Source of the DNA: Variovorax sp.
GTDB taxonomy: Bacteria; Pseudomonadota; Gammaproteobacteria; Burkholderiales; Burkholderiaceae_C
Length of the DNA: 8,440 bases
Direction: 5' to 3'
NCBI GenBank assembly: GCA_028292835.1
Contig: JAQGLP010000475.1
Coordinates: forward strand, 1 to 8,440
Shown here: positions 1 to 5,514 of the stretch, piece by piece
Position numbering within the stretch: position 1 is the first letter of the stretch
How the letters are laid out: each line of letters begins with the position of its first letter
The notes under the pieces: generated by a model
What the model was told of the DNA's origin: nothing
The model's input: the letters and a program-made list of their open reading frames with translations, nothing else
Database searches by the model: none
Made by a program: the position numbers and the translations under genes

Positions 1-632
1 TGGAACTCGCCAACCCCGGCAGCCGGCTGGTCCCGGGAATGTTCGTGACGATGAACTTCACGGACATGCGGCTTGGCAAGACCTTGCTTGTGCCCACCGA
101 AGCGGTGATCCAGACAGGTAAGCGCACGGTCGTGCTACTGGCCGAAGACCACGGGCGCTTCCGCCCGGTCGAGGTCGAAGCTGGCCTCGAGAGCGGCGGC
201 CAGACCGAGATCAAGCGCGGCCTCTCGGCCGGGCAGCGCGTGGTGGTGTCTTCGCAGTTCCTGATCGACTCGGAGGCCAGCCTCAAAGGCGTCGAGACCC
301 GCTTGAACGGCGAGCCGGCCACCGTCGCCACGCCTCCTGCCGCGGCGGCCGCCGCCAGCGTGCCACGGCATGGGGGCGAAGCCCAGGTGGTCAGCATCGG
401 CAAGGACGCGATGACCTTGTCGCATGGCCCCATTCCCACGATGAAGTGGGGTCCGATGACGATGGACTTCAAGCTGCCGCCCGGCGGCGCGTCGCGCAGC
501 GTTCGGGTCGGAGATCGCGTGAACTTCGAGTTCTTCATGGGCGCGGACGACCTGCCGCAGCTCACCCGCGTGACACCGATGGCAGCCCAGCCTCAGGCGG
601 CCACGGCACCCGCACCGGGACGAAAGCCATGA
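1..632 (+). CDS. cusB: CusB/SilB-type RND efflux periplasmic adaptor with fused C-terminal CusF domain (5'-partial)
   Basis: This is the C-terminal part of the membrane-fusion protein that links the CusA inner-membrane pump to the outer-membrane channel in Cu(I)/Ag(I) efflux. The frame is open from base 3 (E-L-A-N-P-G...), so the gene starts upstream of the window. The segment LVPGMFVTMNF and the following VPTEAVIQTG stretch are typical of the beta-barrel and membrane-proximal domains of the CusB family. FLIDSEASLKG marks the usual end of the adaptor core. An Ala/Pro-rich linker follows (about 310-385), then a CusF-like copper-binding domain (about 387-570) with H at 423, W at 447 and Met at 456 and 462. 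These match the His/Trp/Met/Met Cu(I) site of CusF. Such fusions are known from SilB of Cupriavidus metallidurans. The stop overlaps the cusA start (ATGA at 629-632), implying translational coupling. The choice between cus and sil naming is uncertain. Confidence 0.93.
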   Translation, partial: ELANPGSRLVPGMFVTMNFTDMRLGKTLLVPTEAVIQTGKRTVVLLAEDHGRFRPVEVEAGLESGGQTEIKRGLSAGQRVVVSSQFLIDSEASLKGVETRLNGEPATVATPPAAAAAASVPRHGGEAQVVSIGKDAMTLSHGPIPTMKWGPMTMDFKLPPGGASRSVRVGDRVNFEFFMGADDLPQLTRVTPMAAQPQAATAPAPGRKP

Positions 633-3600
633 TCGCCAGGCTGATCCGCTGGTCCATCGCCAACCGTTTCCTCGTGCTGCTGGCGACCTTGATGCTCAGC
701 GCCTGGGGGGTCTACTCGGTACTGCGAACGCCGCTGGACGCGCTGCCCGACCTGTCGGACGTGCAGGTCATCATCCGCACGACCTACCCGGGCCAGGCGC
801 CGCGCATCGTCGAGAACCAGGTCACCTACCCGCTGACGACGACGATGCTCTCGGTGCCTGGCGCCAAGATGGTGCGCGGCTACTCCTTCTTCGGCGACTC
901 GTTCGTGTACGTGCTGTTCGAGGACGGCACCGACCTCTACTGGGCGCGCTCGCGGGTGCTCGAATACCTGAACCAGGTGCAGTCGCGCCTGCCGGCTGGC
1001 GCGAAGGCCTCGCTCGGGCCGGACGCTTCCGGCGTGGGTTGGATTTACCAGTACGCATTGGTCGATCGCAGCGGCACGCAGGACGCTTCGCAACTGCGCG
1101 CCCTGCAGGACTGGTTCCTCAAGTACGAGCTGAAGACCGTGCCCGACGTGGCCGAAGTCGCCTCGGTGGGCGGCATGGTGCGCCAGTACCAGATCGTGCT
1201 CGACCCGGACAAGCTCGCGGCCTACAAGATCGCGCACACCAAGGTCGTGGAGGCGGTCCAGCGCGCCAACCAGGAGAGCGGCGGCTCGGTGCTCGAACTC
1301 GGAGAAGCCGAGTACATGGTGCGCGCTTCGGGCTACCTGCAGAGCCTTGAGGACTTCCGCAAGGTGCCACTCATGACCACTGACGCTGGGGTGTCGGTGC
1401 GCCTGGGCGACGTGGCCCGGGTGCAGATCGGTCCGGAGATGCGGCGCGGCATCGGCGAGCTCGACGGCGAGGGTGAGGCCGTCGGCGCCGTGATCGTGAT
1501 GCGCTCGGGCAAGAACGCGCTGCAGACCATCGCAGCGGTCAAGGACAAGCTCAAGACCCTGCAGGCGAGCTTGCCCAAGGGCGTGGAGATCGTGCCCACC
1601 TATGACCGGTCGAGCCTGATCAAGCGTGCCGTGGACAACCTGAGCCACAAGCTGCTGGAGGAGTTTCTGGTCGTCGCGGTGGTCTGCTTCATTTTCCTGT
1701 TCCACCTGCGATCGGCGTTCGTTGCGATCGTCTCGCTCCCGATCGGCATCCTGGCAGCGTTCATCGTGATGCGCTACCAGGGTGTCACCGCCAACATCAT
1801 GTCGCTGGGCGGCATCGCGATCGCCATCGGCGCGATGGTCGATGCGGCGGTGGTGATGATCGAGAATGCGCACAAGCATATCGAGGCATGGAACCACAAG
1901 CACCCCGGCGCCCAACTCGAGGGCGACGAAAGGTGGCGCGTCATCGGCGACGCGGCCGCCGAGGTCGGGCCGGCACTGTTCTTTTCGCTGTTAATCATCG
2001 TGCTGTCGTTCATTCCCGTGTTCACCCTCGAGGCGCAGGAAGGGCGGCTGTTCTCGCCGCTGGCGTTCACCAAGACCTATGCCATGGCCGCCGCGGCGGG
2101 CCTGTCGGTGACCTTGATCCCAGTGCTTATGGGCTACCTGATACGCGGCCGCATTCCCGAGGAAAAATCCAATCCGCTCAACCGCTTTCTGATGGCGATC
2201 TACCGGCCACTGCTCGACGCAGTATTGCGCGCGCCGAAGCTCACGCTCGCTATCGCGGTCGTGCTGATGGCCACCAGTCTGTGGCCGCTGCGGCACATCG
2301 GCGGGGAGTTCATGCCGCGGCTGGACGAGGGTGACCTGCTGTACATGCCTTCGGCGCTGCCGGGGCTGTCGGCGGGAAAAGCGGGAGAGCTGCTGCAGCA
2401 GACCGACCGCCTGATCAAGACGGTGCCGGAGGTTGCGAGCGTCTACGGCAAGGCGGGCCGCGCGGAGAGCGCGACCGACCCGGCGCCGCTGGAGATGTTC
2501 GAAACCACCATCCAGTTCAAGCCACGCGCCCAGTGGCGCGCCGGCATGACCGCCGACAAGCTGGTCGAGGAGCTCGACCGCACCGTCCAGGTGCCGGGCC
2601 TGTCCAACATCTGGGTGGCGCCGATCCGCAACCGCATCGACATGCTGGCCACCGGCATCAAGAGCCCGGTGGGCGTCAAGGTGGCCGGCACGGACCTGGT
2701 CACGATCGACCGCCTGACGGGCGAGGTCGAGCGCGCGCTCAAGGACGTGCCAGGCGTGAGCAGCGCGCTGGCTGAGCGGCTCACCGGCGGGCGCTACGTG
2801 GACGTGAACATACGGCGCGACGACGCGGCGCGCTACGGGATGAACATTGCCGACGTGCAGTCGGTGATCTCCTCCGCGGTGGGCGGCGAGAACATCGGCG
2901 AGACGGTGGAGGGTCTGCAGCGCTTCCCGATCAACCTGCGCTATCCACGCGAGATGCGCGATTCGCTGGAAAAACTGCGCACGCTGCCCATCGTGAGCGA
3001 GCGCGGCCAGCGCCTGGTGCTCGCAGACGTGGCCGACATCCGCATCACCGACGGGCCGCCGATGCTGCGCAGCGAGAACGCGAGGTTGTCCGGCTGGGTG
3101 TACGTCGACATCCGCGGGCGCGATCTCAGCTCGGCGGTGCACGACATGCAGCGCGTGGTTGCGCAGAGGGTCGCATTGCCGCCGGGCTACTCGATCTCAT
3201 GGTCCGGCCAGTTCGAGTTCCTCGAGCGCGCTACCGCCAAGCTGAAGGTTGTCGTGCCGTTCACGCTGCTGATCATCTTCGTGCTGCTGTACCTGATCTT
3301 CGCGCGATGGGGCGAGGCGCTGCTGATCATGGTCGCGCTCCCGTTCGCGCTGGTGGGCGGCATTTGGCTGCTGTACCTGCTGAGCTACAACCTGTCGATC
3401 GCGGGCGCGGTGGGGTTCATCGCGTTGGCGGGAGTCTCGGCAGAGTTCGGCGTGATCATGCTGCTCTACCTCAAGAACGCCTGGCAAGAGCGCGGCGCGC
3501 AGGGCAAGACCAGCGAGGCCGATCTGCTGGATGCGATTCGCGAAGGCGCCGTGCTGCGCGTGCGACCCAAGGCAATGACCGTGGCTGTCATCCTGGCCGG

Positions 3601-3826
3601 TCTGCTGCCCATCATGTGGGGCGCGGGCACCGGCTCCGAGGTGATGCAGCGTATCGCCGCGCCGATGGTGGGAGGCATGGTCACCGCACCGCTGCTGTCG
3701 ATGTTCGTCATTCCTGCGGCCTACCTCTTGATGCGCCGGCCGCGCGAAGGCAGGTCGTCGCGGTGGACGTTTGGGAGGAGCCGCCGTCAGCAAACGATCC
3801 GTCCTGGGCCTGGCATGGGCGCATGA
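629..3826 (+). CDS. cusA: CusA/SilA-type heavy-metal RND efflux pump, inner-membrane subunit
   Basis: This is a proton-driven Cu(I)/Ag(I) exporter of the HME-RND family, 1065 residues. ATG at 629 was chosen over an in-frame ATG at 446 because it overlaps the cusB stop (ATGA) and begins with the expected N-terminus (MIARLIRWSIANRF). The earlier start would lie entirely within cusB. The usual RND layout is visible: TM1 near 12-30, a periplasmic domain to about 340, TM2-6 near 343-505, TM7 near 534-552, a second periplasmic domain, and TM8-12 near 873-1035. Met573, Met623 and Met672 fall at the same numbers as the essential metal-binding triad of E. coli CusA. Proton-relay residues D405, E939 and K981 (K984 in E. 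coli) are present. So are the TM methionines 391, 403, 410, 486, 501 and 1006. Asn755 replaces the Met of the E. coli M271-M755 pair. The basic C-terminal tail after about residue 1037 is longer than in E. coli and poorly conserved. Confidence 0.97.
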   Translation: MIARLIRWSIANRFLVLLATLMLSAWGVYSVLRTPLDALPDLSDVQVIIRTTYPGQAPRIVENQVTYPLTTTMLSVPGAKMVRGYSFFGDSFVYVLFEDGTDLYWARSRVLEYLNQVQSRLPAGAKASLGPDASGVGWIYQYALVDRSGTQDASQLRALQDWFLKYELKTVPDVAEVASVGGMVRQYQIVLDPDKLAAYKIAHTKVVEAVQRANQESGGSVLELGEAEYMVRASGYLQSLEDFRKVPLMTTDAGVSVRLGDVARVQIGPEMRRGIGELDGEGEAVGAVIVMRSGKNALQTIAAVKDKLKTLQASLPKGVEIVPTYDRSSLIKRAVDNLSHKLLEEFLVVAVVCFIFLFHLRSAFVAIVSLPIGILAAFIVMRYQGVTANIMSLGGIAIAIGAMVDAAVVMIENAHKHIEAWNHKHPGAQLEGDERWRVIGDAAAEVGPALFFSLLIIVLSFIPVFTLEAQEGRLFSPLAFTKTYAMAAAAGLSVTLIPVLMGYLIRGRIPEEKSNPLNRFLMAIYRPLLDAVLRAPKLTLAIAVVLMATSLWPLRHIGGEFMPRLDEGDLLYMPSALPGLSAGKAGELLQQTDRLIKTVPEVASVYGKAGRAESATDPAPLEMFETTIQFKPRAQWRAGMTADKLVEELDRTVQVPGLSNIWVAPIRNRIDMLATGIKSPVGVKVAGTDLVTIDRLTGEVERALKDVPGVSSALAERLTGGRYVDVNIRRDDAARYGMNIADVQSVISSAVGGENIGETVEGLQRFPINLRYPREMRDSLEKLRTLPIVSERGQRLVLADVADIRITDGPPMLRSENARLSGWVYVDIRGRDLSSAVHDMQRVVAQRVALPPGYSISWSGQFEFLERATAKLKVVVPFTLLIIFVLLYLIFARWGEALLIMVALPFALVGGIWLLYLLSYNLSIAGAVGFIALAGVSAEFGVIMLLYLKNAWQERGAQGKTSEADLLDAIREGAVLRVRPKAMTVAVILAGLLPIMWGAGTGSEVMQRIAAPMVGGMVTAPLLSMFVIPAAYLLMRRPREGRSSRWTFGRSRRQQTIRPGPGMGA

Positions 3827-3903
3827 CTCTCAGACGCGGCCAGCGCAAGTGGCCACGCGCACCCGGGCTTGCCGGAAGGCGGCTCCATTTCTCGTTTTTG
3901 AAA

Positions 3904-3908
3904 AAGGA
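3904..3908 (+). promoter_or_regulatory. Ribosome binding site of cusF
   Basis: AAGGA lies 8 bases before the ATG at 3917, within an A-rich stretch. It supports the cusF start and independent translation initiation after the 90-bp gap from cusA. Confidence 0.7.
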
Positions 3909-3916
3909 AACCCATC

Positions 3917-4363
3917 ATGAAACTCGCCTCAACCGCAACGCTGATCGCTGCCTTGTCTTTGTCTGCCGCCACGTTCGCCCAGTCCGGCGATATGGGGAGC
4001 ATGAAGATGCAGGACAAGGGCATGCAAAGCTGCATGGACATGAAAGGCATGCAGGGTATGGACATGAAAGGCATGGATGCCCAAAAGTGCAAGGACATGA
4101 TGAAAGGCATGCGCAAGAAGGGCGGCTCCAAAACAGCCGAAGCCGCGCCCCATGAAACCGATGCAGTGGTGAAGGGCTTCGATGCGGCCCAGGGCAAGGT
4201 CACGCTTGCGCACGGCCCCGTGAAGAGCCTGGGATGGCCCGCGATGACCATGTCCTTTGCCGTCAAGGACAAGGCGCTGTTCGACAAGCTCGCCGTGGGC
4301 GCGAAGGTCCACGTTGGGTTCAACAAGGAGGGGGACGGCTACGTCGTGACCTCAGTCAAATAA
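3917..4363 (+). CDS. cusF: CusF-type periplasmic Cu(I)/Ag(I) chaperone with Met-rich N-terminal extension
   Basis: This periplasmic metallochaperone, 148 residues, would pass Cu(I)/Ag(I) to the CusBA pump. Residues 1-21 form a signal peptide with likely cleavage after TFA. Residues 26-65 are a Met-rich segment with 13 Met, two Cys (C39, C58) and repeated MKGM/MDMKGM motifs. A charged linker follows, then a CusF domain from about residue 82. Its Cu(I) site is visible as H99, W107, M110 and M112 in the pattern H-x7-W-P-x-M-T-M, corresponding to H36/W44/M47/M49 in E. coli CusF. E. coli CusF lacks the long Met-rich segment, so this protein probably binds extra copper. It lies 90 bp after cusA on the same strand with its own ribosome binding site and is probably co-transcribed. 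The same His/Trp/Met/Met signature also sits at the C-terminus of the upstream CusB. Confidence 0.93.
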   Translation: MKLASTATLIAALSLSAATFAQSGDMGSMKMQDKGMQSCMDMKGMQGMDMKGMDAQKCKDMMKGMRKKGGSKTAEAAPHETDAVVKGFDAAQGKVTLAHGPVKSLGWPAMTMSFAVKDKALFDKLAVGAKVHVGFNKEGDGYVVTSVK

Positions 4364-4442
4364 AGCAACCGAGCAACCGAGTGGCTACCTGTTGCCAGCC
4401 CGACCAAGGCCGCAATCGTGACCGCAGCGGCCAGGCTGGCCC

Positions 4443-4535
4443 TCAAGAAAACCGGTGCTCTCCAGACGCCTGCGCACACGCTTGCCGCTCCAGCTGGACC
4501 GTTGAATGATGGATGTCGAACTGCTCGGCGATGAC
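4443..4535 (-). pseudogene. C-terminal remnant of a cation diffusion facilitator (CDF) metal transporter
   Basis: Read on the minus strand, this stretch encodes about 30 residues, VIAEQFDIHHSTVQLE followed by a Cys-containing tail and a TGA stop (complement of 4443-4445). The motif resembles the end of the cytoplasmic domain of CDF zinc/cobalt/cadmium exporters such as CzcD, which typically end in a phrase like F-x-I-H-H-x-T-x-Q-x-E. Upstream in the same frame (above 4536) nothing resembles the rest of the family, so only the 3' tip of a gene remains. Its orientation opposes the surrounding genes, suggesting leftover sequence from a rearrangement that joined the cus and cop modules. The identification rests on a short motif recalled from the family and could be chance. 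Confidence 0.5.
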
Positions 4536-4590
4536 ACCAGTGCTGCCCGGGAAGTAAGGCAGGGCGGGCCCCCAGCCCTGTTTATCGGAA

Positions 4591-4596
4591 GAGGAG
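4591..4596 (+). promoter_or_regulatory. Ribosome binding site of the 41-residue membrane protein
   Basis: GAGGAG sits 4, 7 and 10 bases before three successive ATG codons at 4601, 4604 and 4607. The 7-base spacing favours the second ATG, but the three cannot be separated by eye. The strong site is the main reason to accept the small reading frame as a gene. Confidence 0.6.
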
Positions 4597-4600
4597 CGCA

Positions 4601-4726
4601 ATGATGATGAACGACGGAGACGGTATGGGTTGGATGATGGGCGGGATGGCGCTGCTCTGGCTGCTCGTCGTCGTGGCCCTGGTGTTGGCCATCGCAGCGC
4701 TGATCCGGTTTCTGCGATCCAAATGA
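4601..4726 (+). CDS. Small Met-rich single-pass membrane protein (41 aa), unknown function
   Basis: A 41-residue reading frame begins with three Met codons and ends at TGA 4724-4726, preceded by a good ribosome binding site. The N-terminus is short, Met-rich and Gly-rich (Met at 1, 2, 3, 9, 12, 13, 16, with Trp11). A single hydrophobic helix follows, roughly residues 17-35 (ALLWLLVVVALVLAIAALI), then a basic end (R36, R39, K41). The charge pattern suggests the Met-rich end faces the periplasm and the basic end the cytoplasm. It stands alone between the cus and cop modules. Short proteins of this style are often seen beside copper and silver resistance genes, so a role in copper handling or as a small pump partner is plausible, but that is inference. 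No named family is recognised with certainty. Confidence 0.65.
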   Translation: MMMNDGDGMGWMMGGMALLWLLVVVALVLAIAALIRFLRSK

Positions 4727-4988
4727 CGACCTGCCCTGCAATGCGCGCCGGGGTGGACCATCACGGCACCTGATGGGGACAAAACGTCGCACCCGGCTAC
4801 TTCAATCAAGCGGCAGCTCGCCCTCCACGAAGAACTGGCTCACATCTCGGTGGAAGTAAACCGTCATGGCTCGTTGACTTGAGCCCACCGCCCCTATTTT
4901 CCCCTGCCAAAAAAGGGTTTCAGCTTACGATTGCTTCGTGGCTTCATCCAGTTCGAGTCCAATCCACGGTTCCCGGATCGCCCTGCCG
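4727..4988 (+). other. Intergenic region upstream of copL, no supported gene
   Basis: These 262 bases separate the small membrane protein gene from copL. The copper-responsive promoter of the copLAB unit is expected here. A TTGACT hexamer at 4874-4879 is followed after 15 bases by TATTTT at 4895-4900, a poor sigma-70 spacing. An A/T-rich patch follows around 4895-4935. No convincing CopR/CusR-type dyad could be recognised by eye. Short peptides can be read on both strands around 4800-4880, including a 21-residue minus-strand frame from ATG at 4866, but none has a convincing ribosome binding site. Confidence 0.4.
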
Positions 4989-5396
4989 ATGAAGTTTTTG
5001 CTCCGCCTCATGATTGCCTTGGTCAGCCTCGGCCTGCTGCTCAGCGGGTCGAGCTGGGCCAGCATGCCCATGTCCCGGGCTTTGGACCGGGCTCAAGTTG
5101 TGACTTGGGCGCATACGCATTGCGATGAACTGGCTGGCGGTGTGGCCGCCCAGACTTCGCTGCATGTTGACGGAGCCCACGTCGGTCACAGCCACGGCCC
5201 GGGGTCCAAACATTCATCGCCGGACTGCTGCAAATCAGGCTCGTGCCGATGCCCATGCGCCACGGGCCTGCTGGCGCTGATCGCTCGTGCGAAACTGCCC
5301 AGCTTGCGGGTCCAACAGGCCGCCGCCTTCGGGTTGCGGGCGTCCAGCTACGCCTCTCCCACGCTCCCCCGTCTGATTCGACCTCCGATCGTCTAG
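4989..5396 (+). CDS. copL: CopL-like secreted Cys/His-rich copper-binding regulatory protein
   Basis: This small exported protein, 135 residues from the ATG at 4989, lies directly upstream of copA. The start was chosen because it opens with a canonical signal peptide, MKFLLRLMIALVSLGLLLSG, with likely cleavage after SSWA (residue 24). A GTG 17 codons upstream (4938) would add an unlikely Ser-rich leader. The mature part has scattered His and Met (H42, H44, H59, H64, H67, H69, H75) and a Cys cluster at C80, C81, C86, C88 and C90, a plausible copper-binding site. Residues 95-135 are not distinctive. Position and composition match CopL of Xanthomonas copLAB, which is needed for copper-inducible expression of copA and copB. 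That function is known for the family but cannot be read from this sequence. No strong ribosome binding site precedes 4989. Two hairpins follow before copA. Confidence 0.72.
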   Translation: MKFLLRLMIALVSLGLLLSGSSWASMPMSRALDRAQVVTWAHTHCDELAGGVAAQTSLHVDGAHVGHSHGPGSKHSSPDCCKSGSCRCPCATGLLALIARAKLPSLRVQQAAAFGLRASSYASPTLPRLIRPPIV

Positions 5397-5401
5397 GTTC
5401 C

Positions 5402-5418
5402 TGGCGCGCCACGCGCCA
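5402..5418 (+). promoter_or_regulatory. GC-rich hairpin just after copL
   Basis: TGGCGCG (5402-5408) and CGCGCCA (5412-5418) form a perfect 7-bp stem with a 3-base loop, starting 6 bases after the copL stop. No T-run follows, so it is not a typical intrinsic terminator. It may be an RNA-stabilising or attenuating element. Confidence 0.4.
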
Positions 5419-5432
5419 TTCCATCTCATGGA

Positions 5433-5460
5433 TTGACTGCCGTGCTTTCACGGCGGTCAA
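5433..5460 (+). promoter_or_regulatory. 12-bp inverted repeat / RNA hairpin between copL and copA
   Basis: TTGACTGCCGTG (5433-5444) and CACGGCGGTCAA (5449-5460) pair over all 12 positions around a 4-base CTTT loop, with one G-U wobble (5438 with 5455). The hairpin lies 37 bases after copL and 54 bases before the copA start. No T-run follows. It could act as an attenuator or mRNA processing/stability element controlling copA relative to copL, or as a protein-binding palindrome. The structure is seen directly and the role is inferred. Confidence 0.55.
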
Positions 5461-5505
5461 GCACCGCCGCAGGCTTGCATGCCTGGGCAGACCTCAAACG
5501 TTCCT

Positions 5506-5509
5506 GGAG
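5506..5509 (+). promoter_or_regulatory. Ribosome binding site supporting the copA start
   Basis: GGAG ends 5 bases before the ATG at 5515. It favours 5515 over the upstream in-frame ATG at 5479, which has only a weaker GCAGG before it. Confidence 0.5.
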
Positions 5510-5514
5510 CTTCG

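Noticed and set aside
446..628. Upstream in-frame start giving CusA 61 extra residues
   Set aside because: The extension lies inside the CusF domain of CusB and has no family resemblance. The ATG at 629 gives the canonical N-terminus.
593..1915. Long minus-strand open frame (440 codons) opposite cusB/cusA
   Set aside because: It lies antisense to the well-conserved cusA gene. The product is low-complexity (rich in His, Arg, Asp), as expected for the complement of a GC-rich gene, and no family is recognisable.
1991..3142. Long minus-strand open frame (383 codons) opposite cusA
   Set aside because: This is another antisense shadow with biased composition and no recognisable domain, while the + strand carries all CusA motifs.
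3199..4155. Plus-strand 318-codon frame spanning the end of cusA and the start of cusF
   Set aside because: It overlaps two well-supported genes in another frame and is Arg/Gly-rich in the way GC-rich out-of-frame translations are.
4365..4380. Tandem 8-bp repeat GCAACCGA x2 just after cusF
   Set aside because: Two short copies with no further structure could be chance or a small slippage event.
4429..4441. Small GGCCA/TGGCC hairpin after cusF as a terminator
   Set aside because: The stem is only 5 bp with no T-run on the + strand. It is too weak to call a terminator.
4874..4900. TTGACT...TATTTT as a sigma-70 promoter for copL
   Set aside because: The spacer is only 15 bases and no regulator dyad is visible, so it is too weak to annotate as a promoter.
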